Shown: positions 1-6,745 of the stretch, piece by piece
Layout: each line of letters opens with the position of its first letter
How positions within the stretch are numbered: position 1 is the stretch's first letter
Origin: Spirochaetia bacterium
Lineage (GTDB): Bacteria; Spirochaetota; Spirochaetia; Treponematales; Rectinemataceae
Direction: 5' to 3'
DNA length: 8,085 nt
Assembly (NCBI GenBank): GCA_021286925.1
Contig: JAJTBL010000068.1
Span: forward strand, 1-8,085
Made by a program: the position numbers and the translations under genes
The notes under the pieces: model-generated
Database searches by the model: none
What the model saw: only the letters and a program-made list of their open reading frames with translations
What the model was told of the DNA's origin: nothing

Positions 1-208
1 CTTCCACATAGTTCTGGAGTGTCGGCGCCTTGGGAAAAGCAAGCTGGCTCACCTGGAATTCCCTCGTGGTTTTGAACGAATTCATGATAAGCCAGAAAAT
101 CGGGTAGAGAGTCATCAGCGCAAAAAGACTCATCACCATGTATACAGCCCCCCGACCTACTGCGGCGAGCGCTTTTTGCAGCTTTGTTTCTCTGATCAGT
201 TCAGACAT
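1..208 (-). CDS. Sugar ABC transporter permease 2 (CUT1, MalG/MsmG-like), partial
   Basis: N-terminal 69 codons of an inner-membrane permease; the gene continues past the left edge. The visible protein starts MSELIRETKL, then has a hydrophobic first membrane segment at about residues 20-43. This is followed by the motif YPIFWLIMNSFKT and a TREFQ...FPKAPTLQNY stretch, which is the usual N-terminus of the second permease in CUT1 carbohydrate importers. The ATG at 206-208 is chosen because AGGAGG lies 8 nt upstream, inside the end of the preceding permease gene. The two genes are separated by only 3 nt (TGA-GCG-ATG), so translation is probably coupled. It should pair with permease 1 to form the membrane channel and receive sugar from the binding protein encoded at 1523-2797. 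The conserved EAA loop that contacts the ATPase lies outside the window. Family call is firm; substrate is inferred from neighbours. Confidence 0.9.
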   Translation of the reverse strand, partial: MSELIRETKLQKALAAVGRGAVYMVMSLFALMTLYPIFWLIMNSFKTTREFQVSQLAFPKAPTLQNYVE

Positions 209-211
209 CGC

Positions 212-1332
212 TCATTCCTCCTTTCCGCCGTAGCGTTTTTCCACCGCCTTGGTAAGCACAATCAGTACGACGCTGATGAGGACCATGATAAGCGAAATCG
301 CATTTGCAAGCGGGAAATTGGGCCTTCCCAGAAATGCGTTGTTGTACAAATAGAAAGAATTTCGGTAACCCGCGACGGTCCTCCGCCTGTCATCGCGAAG
401 ATGAGGGCGAAGCTCGACAGCGAGCCCGAAATCGCAAGTATAGCGGAATTGACAAGCGTCCCCGACAGCGCAGGCAGAATGATGTAGCGCATGACCTGTC
501 CCTCGTTTGCACCGTCGATCCGCGCCGATTCGATGATCTGTGCATCGATTTTCTGCATATTTGCAAGAAAGAGAATGAGATACATGCCCGTGTACATCCA
601 CAGGATGACAAACAGAACTGGCAGCATCGCGATATCCGTTTTAGTCAGAAACGCGGGGCTCCATTTCTGTACGAAGAGATTGCTGAGCGCAGTGTAGATT
701 TCCGAAACCGGCTGTCCGTTATACGAAGCAAGCAGATCCCTTAGCTCCGCCACGGGATCGGAAAACATTGCTTGCCCGGAAGGCCCAGCCAGGTGCAGAA
801 TTTTCGTGATGACATCATCCGAAAGCGAAAAGCCACCTGCTCCATCAAAAATCGCCCTCAGCTGCCCCTGAAAACTGCTCGCACGAATACTGTTCACTAT
901 TTCGGCAATGGGTCCGTGCGGCGAAAAAATCACTTGCCACAAAAGGCCAACCACAATCACCGAAATGATATTCGGCACATAGAGCACGCCCTGCCAGAAA
1001 CTCGGCGCTCGTACTATTTTCGAGTAAATGAAATACGCAAATATAAAACCGAGCGGGAGCTGGCCGAACACAGAAATCAATACAATATACACGTTGTTTT
1101 TGAGCGCATTCCAGAACCACGGGTCGGTGAACACGCGGGCATATGCAGAAAATCCGGCGAATCCCCATTTCTCTCCCCCGAACATCTTACCGCCCGAATA
1201 GTTCGAGACCGACAGCATGATCGAAAGAATGATGGGAAATGCCATGACTAGAAGATAGAGAGCGAATGCCGGCATCACCATTGCCCAATATGCCCGTTTT
1301 TCTTCCAGATGTACTCTGTTCAAATGCATCAT
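212..1332 (-). CDS. Sugar ABC transporter permease 1 (CUT1, MalF/MsmF-like), frameshifted near 3' end
   Basis: Inner-membrane permease of a carbohydrate importer. From the ATG at 1330-1332 the frame reads through several membrane segments and the EAA loop (about residues 268-287, ESARIDGA...LPAL) to TGGGPSRVTEILS. It then leaves the family pattern. The neighbouring frame resumes it at once with YLYNNAFLGRP, a last membrane segment and the end EKRYGGKEE, stopping at 212-214. The switch lies at about 347-362. Without repair the product would be 356 residues with a wrong C-terminus. This may be a real mutation or a sequence error. A second oddity is a loop of about 75-80 extra residues (roughly 145-225) between membrane segments, longer than in ordinary CUT1 permeases of about 290-310 residues and placed like the large periplasmic loop of MalF. 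Start: GGAG lies 5 nt before the first ATG and 8 nt before a second, adjacent ATG (1327-1329), so either may be used. Confidence 0.88.
347..362 (-). other. Frameshift site in permease 1
   Basis: The frame encoding TGGGPSRVTEILS and the frame encoding YLYNNAFLGRPNFPLANA join here; neither frame alone gives a family-like protein. On the minus strand the local sequence is GAAATTCTTTCTATTTGTAC. Restoring four bases, for example one extra copy of the TTTC unit, would give TEILSFYLYNN. That keeps the usual two residues between TE-x-L and the Y-x-Y of this family. A one-base loss is also possible. The exact lost bases are inferred. Confidence 0.75.
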
Positions 1333-1377
1333 AGCAACTCCAGAAATGGCCAGCGACTCATATACTGAGTTCCGTTT

Positions 1378-1409
1378 TTTGCAGCGCTTTTTCGAAGCGC
1401 TTTTGCAAA
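1378..1409 (-). promoter_or_regulatory. Intergenic hairpin upstream of permease 1
   Basis: GCGCTT/AAGCGC form a 6-bp stem around a 5-nt loop (1384-1400), extended by TTTGCA/TGCAAA (1378-1383 with 1404-1409) after a two-base bulge. No T-run follows it on the minus strand, so it is more likely an RNA stability or processing structure than a terminator. Confidence 0.55.
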
Positions 1410-1422
1410 GGCACTTTCTTGC

Positions 1423-1439
1423 GGCGCCTCTGCAGCGCC
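1423..1439 (-). promoter_or_regulatory. Small GC-rich intergenic hairpin
   Basis: GGCGC at 1423-1427 and GCGCC at 1435-1439 form a 5-bp perfect stem with a 7-nt loop. It lies between the terminator-like hairpin and the next hairpin in the 190-bp gap between the binding-protein and permease genes. It may be part of a structured mRNA segment that controls relative gene expression. Confidence 0.4.
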
Positions 1440-1452
1440 TCGGGTTTTTCGC

Positions 1453-1508
1453 AAAACAAAACCAGGATGCCTGACCGCACTTTTACGCGCGGCGCAGCTG
1501 CATCCTGG
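1453..1508 (-). terminator. Rho-independent terminator/attenuator after the solute-binding protein gene
   Basis: Read on the minus strand, CCAGGATGC (1508-1500) pairs perfectly with GCATCCTGG (1470-1462). An inner stem, CCGCGC with GTGCGG, is closed by GTAAAA. TTTTGTTTT follows immediately. This is a typical intrinsic terminator beginning 15 nt after the binding-protein stop codon. Because permease genes follow in the same direction with no clear promoter of their own, partial read-through is the simplest explanation. That would make the binding protein more abundant than the permeases, as is common in such operons. Confidence 0.75.
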
Positions 1509-1522
1509 CTCAAAATTATTGA

Positions 1523-2797
1523 TTATTTCTGGGAAGCTTTCCAGGTTTCGTACGCCTTCTGGACATCAGCAGCCACTTTTTCGGGAGTAGACGTGCCAAG
1601 GCCGATTGCAATGAGTCCATCGTTCACGACATTGTACACCGCTGGATCGAACATGCCGTCGAACACATAGCAGGTTTTGGGATTCGCCGCATAGAACAGC
1701 GGAACCTTCGCAACGAGCGGCTCGACATTGGCTTTGACATTCTTACGGGTCGGAACATAGGCGCCGGTGCTGTAGCGGATTGCCTGCACTTCGTCAGAGT
1801 ACAGATACTTGAAAAGCCGTACTGCTGCTTTTTCTTTCGCTGAACCAGCAGGAATCGAACCAGAAATTGCCCAGCCTGTGCCAGCGATTGCAGACAGCAC
1901 GCCAGGATTCACTTCACCTGGGATAGCCGGGAAGGGCAGAAGCGCAAAATCGCTCTCCTGAGCTGCCGGCGGAATGAGCGCTTTGCCGGAAGCCTTGTCG
2001 GTAATATAGGCCCCTACTCGCCAGTCGCCATCGATGTAAATCGCTGCCTTGCCGGAGATGAAGAGTCCGGGAGCCTCACCATAGCCGACCTGATTGTCTT
2101 CACGAGCAATAATACCATCTTTGTAAAGGTTATCGATCACTTTGAGCGAATCGACAAATGGCTTGTCGGTGAATTTTGCCTTGCCAGCGAGCATTGCATC
2201 CACCGTGGAGAAGAGACATGACTGCATCGGCCAGCCATCCTTGTCCGGAAGCATGATGACATTGATGCCTTTGGCTTTGAGTTTCGGCACCATTTTCTTG
2301 AGATCATCATAGGTCTTTGGAAGGTTGAATCCGTTGTCCGCAAGCAATTTCTTGTTCACATACATCACCGAGGTGTAAGTAAACGACTGCGGCAGCATGG
2401 CCATGTACTTGCCGAGCTGATTGTTCGGATCGGTCGCTGCGCCGGAGAAATCCTTGAGAAAGTCAGGGCCGAGGAGCTTCGACAAATCCTTTGCAAGCTT
2501 CTTCTCATGAATGACCGCACTGCGGGCAGTCGGCCATACATAGAACACATCCGGCAGGGTTCCCGCTGCGGCATATGCCTGCAATTTCTGGTGATACGGC
2601 TCATTGAACAGCACTTCCATATTGAGCGTGATATCGGGATTCAGCTCCTGGAATCGCTTCCAGATTGCCACATCTTCCTGATACCCTGCCTGGTCTGCCT
2701 GCTGATAATTAAGCACGTTCAGCGTGACTTTTTCCTGCGCCATAACACTGCTCAGTGCAATGACCAGCGCAAGGAACACAAACAATCCCTTTTTCAT
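1523..2797 (-). CDS. Extracellular sugar-binding protein, family 1 (CUT1 ABC importer)
   Basis: A 424-residue secreted binding protein that should capture a sugar outside the inner membrane and deliver it to the two permeases. A signal peptide is visible: MKK, a hydrophobic core at residues 4-17, and a likely signal peptidase I site VMA|QEK after residue 20. There is no lipobox cysteine, so it is predicted to be soluble rather than a lipoprotein. Family landmarks are the N-terminal VTLNVLNY strand, AYAAAGTLPDVFYVWP at about 74-89, the hinge-region MYVNKKLLADNGFNLPKTYDDL at 145-166 and FISGKAAIYIDGDW at 246-259. Length is normal for the family. Start: AAGGAGG sits just upstream of the ATG. It follows the ROK gene by 66 bp on the same strand and precedes a terminator-like hairpin. 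The substrate cannot be read from the sequence; the divergent beta-mannosidase makes beta-manno-oligosaccharides the best guess. Confidence 0.93.
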   Translation of the reverse strand: MKKGLFVFLALVIALSSVMAQEKVTLNVLNYQQADQAGYQEDVAIWKRFQELNPDITLNMEVLFNEPYHQKLQAYAAAGTLPDVFYVWPTARSAVIHEKKLAKDLSKLLGPDFLKDFSGAATDPNNQLGKYMAMLPQSFTYTSVMYVNKKLLADNGFNLPKTYDDLKKMVPKLKAKGINVIMLPDKDGWPMQSCLFSTVDAMLAGKAKFTDKPFVDSLKVIDNLYKDGIIAREDNQVGYGEAPGLFISGKAAIYIDGDWRVGAYITDKASGKALIPPAAQESDFALLPFPAIPGEVNPGVLSAIAGTGWAISGSIPAGSAKEKAAVRLFKYLYSDEVQAIRYSTGAYVPTRKNVKANVEPLVAKVPLFYAANPKTCYVFDGMFDPAVYNVVNDGLIAIGLGTSTPEKVAADVQKAYETWKASQK

Positions 2798-2851
2798 GAA
2801 AACCTCCTTCCTGAATTGGGCTTTTGGACCCGCATTCCAAGACTATATGCA

Positions 2852-2865
2852 AGGCATTTCTGCCT
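2852..2865 (-). promoter_or_regulatory. Short GAAA-tetraloop hairpin at the end of the ROK gene
   Basis: On the minus strand AGGCA-GAAA-TGCCT overlaps the ROK stop codon (TAG at 2866-2864). The 5-bp stem is capped by a GNRA-type loop. There is no T-run, so it is not a terminator. It may mark an RNA processing or stability point between the repressor and the much more strongly needed binding-protein message. Confidence 0.35.
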
Positions 2866-4015
2866 ATGCTTCAATCTGTTGGCCGAGCTTCGAAAGGCCG
2901 ACCGCAAGCCCGGGCATGCTCCGCTCTGCTATGAGCCGCTCGAAAACCATGCCCGCCGCACCGAATGCAACCGCTTTGTCGCCCAGGCTCGAATACCGGA
3001 TTTCGACATCCTTGGGAGAGGGATACATCCAGTTTTCTTCGAGCCTGTGCCTCAAAATCGCCGGCAAATCGATATCGAGCGCTTCGATATCGCCACCGAT
3101 ATACACATGCTGAAAATCCATCGTATTGATGAGCATTGCCATATTTCGCGCGAGCTCGTCGACAGTTCTATGCAAAAGCTCCTGATCGCTTCTGAGGCGC
3201 ATAAGTTCTTCCCGGCTCAGCGAGAATTGCAGCTCGCCTGGCCCATCACAAAAGGCGCTTCGGAATTCCCCTGAATATCCATGGGCTCCCGCATGCACCC
3301 TCCCCCCAAGCACAACACCGAACCCAACGCCAATGCCTCCATATCGCATGAGCGATGTTACATCCTGACGGTACTCAACCAGCGCGAACAGAAAATCCTT
3401 GAGTTCTTCATCTCTGTTGAAGGCAAGCTCGCCCCAGGCGCAGCAATTGGCATCGTTCTCTATAAAAGCGGGAACTTTCAGCTTCCCAGCAATGGCTTTG
3501 GCAAAATCCAGGGTTTTTTGAATCCCGAGCGGAACGGAATATTTTATTCGCCCTTTTTTCGAGTCCACCAAGCCAGCAGTGCCAACTCCGACACCCAAAA
3601 GCAGAGAATCGCTGCAGTACCGCTTCTGCATGGTATCGACGATATCGGCAACGGTCGATGCAAAATTATCTGGCGTGATGAGCACTTCGCCTCGCGCCGT
3701 ATCGAGAATATTGCCCGCAAGATCGACAACTACCATTTCGAAAAACCCCAGCTGGAGCTCAATTCCAATAAAGCGCCCATATTCCTTGTTCACGGCGAGG
3801 TAAATTGGCTTGCGCCCACCTCTCGCTGATGCTTCTCCTTCTTCTTTTTCTTCGATGAGGCCATTTTCGAGCAAGTCTGCGACCTGCTTGGTGACGGTGG
3901 ATTTGTCAAGCCCGAGTTTTTCGGCAAGATCGACGCGGCTTATGTTCGGGTTGCGCCAGATTGTGCGGAATATCCGCGTTGCGGTGCGCGTCCATTGATC
4001 ACTGCGTGAAGGCAT
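2864..4015 (-). CDS. ROK-family transcriptional repressor (NagC/XylR-type)
   Basis: A 383-residue cytoplasmic regulator: an N-terminal winged helix-turn-helix (about residues 14-60, with NISRVDLAEKLGLDKSTVTKQVADLLENGLI) joined through GGRKPIYL to a ROK sugar-sensing domain. ROK landmarks are GVGVGTAGLVD (about 141-151), the sugar-contact motif FIENDAN (184-190) and GAHGYSGEF (243-251). The cysteine-rich zinc motif CxCGxxGC of classical ROK proteins is not seen after the histidine; the stretch reads FRSAFCDGPGELQFS. The phosphate-binding DxGxT of ROK kinases is also absent, which fits a regulator rather than a kinase. Start: the ATG at 4013-4015 has GGAG 7 nt upstream; a TTG 18 nt further upstream is in frame but has no such site. 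It is the first gene of the transporter operon and is divergent from the mannosidase, so it probably represses both in the absence of sugar. Family is sure; ligand is inferred. Confidence 0.92.
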   Translation of the reverse strand: MPSRSDQWTRTATRIFRTIWRNPNISRVDLAEKLGLDKSTVTKQVADLLENGLIEEKEEGEASARGGRKPIYLAVNKEYGRFIGIELQLGFFEMVVVDLAGNILDTARGEVLITPDNFASTVADIVDTMQKRYCSDSLLLGVGVGTAGLVDSKKGRIKYSVPLGIQKTLDFAKAIAGKLKVPAFIENDANCCAWGELAFNRDEELKDFLFALVEYRQDVTSLMRYGGIGVGFGVVLGGRVHAGAHGYSGEFRSAFCDGPGELQFSLSREELMRLRSDQELLHRTVDELARNMAMLINTMDFQHVYIGGDIEALDIDLPAILRHRLEENWMYPSPKDVEIRYSSLGDKAVAFGAAGMVFERLIAERSMPGLAVGLSKLGQQIEA

Positions 4016-4051
4016 ATGCCAGCTCCAATTCAAGTTGCTTGGTCAATTAGT

Positions 4052-4074
4052 TGGTTGATTTATTCAATCAATCA
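4052..4074. promoter_or_regulatory. Inverted-repeat operator candidate in the divergent control region
   Basis: TTGATT (4055-4060) and AATCAA (4066-4071) form a perfect inverted repeat with a 5-nt spacer. Two of the next three outer positions also match (4052/4074 and 4053/4073). It covers the -35 hexamer of the mannosidase promoter and lies just downstream of the -10 of the ROK promoter, where a bound repressor would block both. A further TCAA/TTGA pair (4043-4046 with 4055-4058) overlaps it. Binding by the ROK protein is inferred. Confidence 0.6.
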
Positions 4075-4083
4075 TGGTATAGC
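4055..4083 (+). promoter_or_regulatory. Promoter for the beta-mannosidase
   Basis: -35 TTGATT (4055-4060), a 17-bp spacer, and -10 TATAGC (4078-4083) preceded by TGG, an extended -10 feature. Each hexamer matches four of six sigma70 consensus positions. It lies 55 bp upstream of the mannosidase ATG and overlaps the inverted repeat. Confidence 0.55.
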
Positions 4084-4104
4084 ATCACTATCTTGCGTTG
4101 TCAA
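4076..4104 (-). promoter_or_regulatory. Promoter for the ROK-transporter operon
   Basis: On the minus strand: perfect -35 TTGACA (4104-4099), 17-bp spacer, -10 TATACC (4081-4076). It points toward the ROK gene, whose ATG is about 60 bp downstream. Its -10 region physically overlaps that of the opposing mannosidase promoter, so the two promoters should compete for polymerase as well as share a repressor site. Confidence 0.7.
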
Positions 4105-4138
4105 GAAAAATCTTTCACAATCATCAGGGAGGCAGCGT

Positions 4139-6745
4139 ATGGAGATTATCAATCTTGCGGGGCAATGGCGGCTTGTCCGGCTCGCTGACGGAAGCGCTCG
4201 GCCAATGGAAGTGCCTGGCGATATCTATTCAGCTCTCATTCGCTCGGGAGAATTGCAAGACCCTTACTATGGCGAAAATGAGCTCGCATCGCAATGGCCA
4301 GGCAGAGAAGATTGGAAAATCGAGCGCAGTTTTACAATTCAGGAGCATTTCCTTCAGCTCGAAACAATCCGCCTGCAGGCAGATGTGATCGATACCATCG
4401 GCGAGGTGTATATCAACGGCAGCCTTGCTGGAATCACCAGCAACATGTTCATCGGCTTCGAAGCCAACCCCAAACCTCTTCTGCATCCTGGCGAAAACTT
4501 CATTGCCGTGATCATCCGCTCGCCAGAACAGGCGGCCATCCGCGAAGCTGCCCGCCTTCCCTACCCTGTCCCTGCATCCCTCTATCCTGTCTCATCGCCG
4601 CACCGCAACCTCATTCGCAAGGCACAGTGCATGGCGGGATGGGACTGGGGCCCCTGCCTCATGACAGGCGGGATCTATGACAGCATCAAGCTGATCGCGA
4701 CCGATGGGCCGTTCATCAAATACATCCAGACACGCACGAAAGCCATCGGGCCCTTCCCTGCCGACGGGGAAAATCGTGCTTCTGGTCCAGATTTTTCACT
4801 CGACATCTTTGCTGACATCGAAGTCCCAGAAGAAATGGATATCGAAGCAGAATTCACCCTTGCGGGGAACGACATTGCTTCCGACTACCGCCAGGTGTCG
4901 CACTATCATCTCGCGGCCGGCACACATCGCATTTCAGCCGCAATGCTGGTCAAAAAACCCAAGCTCTGGTGGCCGAACGGCCACGGCAATCCCGCGCTGT
5001 ACGACCTTTTCTTAAAAACAGGGTCTGACCCCTTTTTTAGACTTTCCCACACCATGCACAAGAAAATTGGGTTCCGGGAGCTTCGCGTAATATCAGAAGA
5101 GGACGATATCGGACGCAGTTTCAAATTCGTCGTCAATGGCAAAGATATCTTTGCAAAAGGCGCAAACTGGATCCCTGCAGATGCGCTTCCCTCGCGCTGG
5201 ACACGAGCGCGCATCGCAGGTCTTCTAGACTCAGCAGTGCAGGCGCATATGAATTGCCTGCGCGTGTGGGGCGGCGGCCGCTACGAAAGTGACGATTTTT
5301 ACGAATTGTGCGATGAACGCGGCATCATGATCTGGCAGGACTGCATGTTCTCATGCGCGCTGTACCCATCGAGCCACGAATTTCTATCGAATGTCGAAGC
5401 TGAAATTACCCACCAGGTCAAGCGTCTTTCGGATCATCCAAGCATTGCCCTGTGGTGCGGCAACAATGAGGCTCTCGGCGCTATCACATGGTACGAAGAA
5501 TCGAAAAAAAATCCTGCACGCTACATCGTCGACTACGATCGCCTTACGGAAGGCGTACTGGGACGGATCATCCGAGCGCTCGACCCCGACCGCTGTTTCT
5601 GGCCATCGAGCCCGTCTGCAGGGCCCAATGACTTTTCTGACAATTGGCACTCGGACGAACGCGGTGACATGCATTTCTGGTCTGTCTGGCACGAGGGCAA
5701 GCCCTTCTCGGAATACCTCACGGTACAGCCGCGCTTCTGCTCGGAATTCGGCTTTCAGGCATTCTCTTCCATGCGCACAATCGAAAGTTTTGCGCTTCCA
5801 GAGGAAAGAAATATCAGCGCTCCGACACTGGAAGCGCACCAGAAACACCCTCGCGGCAACAGCCTTATTCTCGACACCATGCTTCGATATTTCCGCCTCC
5901 CCAAAGGATTCCGCGAGCTTGTCTATCTGTCGCAGGTCCAGCAGGCGATGGCAATCCGCACTGCCGTCGAATATTGGCGAAGCACCATGCCTCGATGTAT
6001 GGGCACGCTGTATTGGCAGCTCAACGATGTCTGGCCGGCCGTAAGCTGGTCGAGTCTAAATTACGACGGCACATGGAAACTGCTCCACTATGAAGCCAGG
6101 CGATTCTATGCGCCCGTCATTCTTGCGCTCTTCATAAAGGATGGCGCTATCCAGGCTCATATTATTAGCGAAATCCGCGGAGAGCACGCCGCCACCATCA
6201 TTTTGCAGCTCCTTGATTTTCATGGGGAACAGCGCGGCCTGCTTTTTAAGGACAGCGTAGCAATCACAAGCAACTCGTCGCAGAGAGTCTGGCACATGCC
6301 AGTATCGGAACTGCCTTGCAAACCGGAGGAAGCCTACATTGAAGCATCCCTCGATATTCCCGACCTCGGAATCAGTACTCTTTCGGCCCTCTTCCTGACT
6401 GAGCCAAAGCGCTGCAACCTCGCGGACCCTGGCTTGGAAGTAACCCTCGCAGCCAATGCAAACGGGCAGATCGAAGCGACTGTATATGCGTCAAAAGCCC
6501 CGGCTTTCTACGTTGCTCTCGAGATTGAAGGGCTGGCTGGCCAATTCAAGGATGCCGGGTTCTATTGCGCACAAGGAACCCGAAAAAAAGTCGCGTTTAT
6601 CCAGGAAGAAAGGGGTGAGACGCGAAATTCCGCATCGCTTGCGGAACAGCAGCCTCAGGCTGAAGCACATGCAATAAGCCAGACCAATGCTACATTGCAG
6701 GCCAGGCTTCGCGCATTCCATTTACAGAACAGCTTTGAACACTGA
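4139..6745 (+). CDS. Beta-mannosidase, glycoside hydrolase family 2
   Basis: An 868-residue enzyme expected to release mannose from the non-reducing end of beta-mannosides. No signal peptide is seen, so it is cytoplasmic and would act on imported oligosaccharides. The N-terminal jelly-roll domain holds EDWKIERSF and GWDWGP (about 167-172). The immunoglobulin-like region follows, with LWWPNGHGNPALYDLF. The TIM barrel has KGANWIPAD (340-348), RVWGGGRYE (375-383) and WQDCMFSCALYP. The predicted acid/base is Glu444 in WCGNNE and the nucleophile Glu536 in SEFGFQ, 92 residues apart as expected. The ATG at 4139-4141 is preferred over an in-frame ATG at 4016 because GGAGG lies 6 nt upstream and the longer form would start inside the promoter region. 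Length is normal. A REP-like palindrome at 5014-5038 encodes part of KTGSDPFF. The 3' end overlaps the convergent MATE remnant by 24 bp. Related GH2 activities are less likely given the motifs. Confidence 0.94.
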   Translation: MEIINLAGQWRLVRLADGSARPMEVPGDIYSALIRSGELQDPYYGENELASQWPGREDWKIERSFTIQEHFLQLETIRLQADVIDTIGEVYINGSLAGITSNMFIGFEANPKPLLHPGENFIAVIIRSPEQAAIREAARLPYPVPASLYPVSSPHRNLIRKAQCMAGWDWGPCLMTGGIYDSIKLIATDGPFIKYIQTRTKAIGPFPADGENRASGPDFSLDIFADIEVPEEMDIEAEFTLAGNDIASDYRQVSHYHLAAGTHRISAAMLVKKPKLWWPNGHGNPALYDLFLKTGSDPFFRLSHTMHKKIGFRELRVISEEDDIGRSFKFVVNGKDIFAKGANWIPADALPSRWTRARIAGLLDSAVQAHMNCLRVWGGGRYESDDFYELCDERGIMIWQDCMFSCALYPSSHEFLSNVEAEITHQVKRLSDHPSIALWCGNNEALGAITWYEESKKNPARYIVDYDRLTEGVLGRIIRALDPDRCFWPSSPSAGPNDFSDNWHSDERGDMHFWSVWHEGKPFSEYLTVQPRFCSEFGFQAFSSMRTIESFALPEERNISAPTLEAHQKHPRGNSLILDTMLRYFRLPKGFRELVYLSQVQQAMAIRTAVEYWRSTMPRCMGTLYWQLNDVWPAVSWSSLNYDGTWKLLHYEARRFYAPVILALFIKDGAIQAHIISEIRGEHAATIILQLLDFHGEQRGLLFKDSVAITSNSSQRVWHMPVSELPCKPEEAYIEASLDIPDLGISTLSALFLTEPKRCNLADPGLEVTLAANANGQIEATVYASKAPAFYVALEIEGLAGQFKDAGFYCAQGTRKKVAFIQEERGETRNSASLAEQQPQAEAHAISQTNATLQARLRAFHLQNSFEH
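5014..5038. repeat. REP-like palindrome inside the mannosidase gene
   Basis: GGGTC-T-GACCC (5021-5031) is a perfect palindrome flanked by a run of A on the left (5014-5018) and a run of T on the right (5033-5038), giving a longer interrupted stem. In frame it encodes part of TGSDPFF, with a rare-looking TTA codon just before. The hairpin with a T-run also resembles a weak terminator within the gene. Whether it is a dispersed repeat needs a genome-wide search. Confidence 0.5.

Noticed and set aside
772..1251. Plus-strand open frame of 159 codons across permease 1
   Set aside because: Antisense to a clear membrane protein gene; basic, low-quality sequence with no domain features.
2798..2863. 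Separate promoter for the binding-protein gene
   Set aside because: TTGAAG and TATAGT occur, but 21 bp apart, too far for a standard promoter; expression from the upstream ROK promoter is simpler.
2507..3274. Long plus-strand open frame of 255 codons
   Set aside because: It lies antisense to the binding-protein and ROK genes, resembles no protein family and has no start signal; it is a shadow of their codon use.
4016..4033. TTG start giving six extra residues on the ROK repressor
   Set aside because: No Shine-Dalgarno sequence precedes it; the ATG at 4015 has GGAG 7 nt upstream.
4016..4138. In-frame upstream extension of the mannosidase (41 extra codons from an ATG at 4016)
   Set aside because: It would start inside the divergent promoter region, has no ribosome binding site, and adds sequence unlike the family, whereas the ATG at 4139 has GGAGG at a good distance.
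5384..5848. Minus-strand open frame of 154 codons inside the mannosidase
   Set aside because: Antisense to the catalytic domain, which contains both catalytic glutamates; no independent coding signal.
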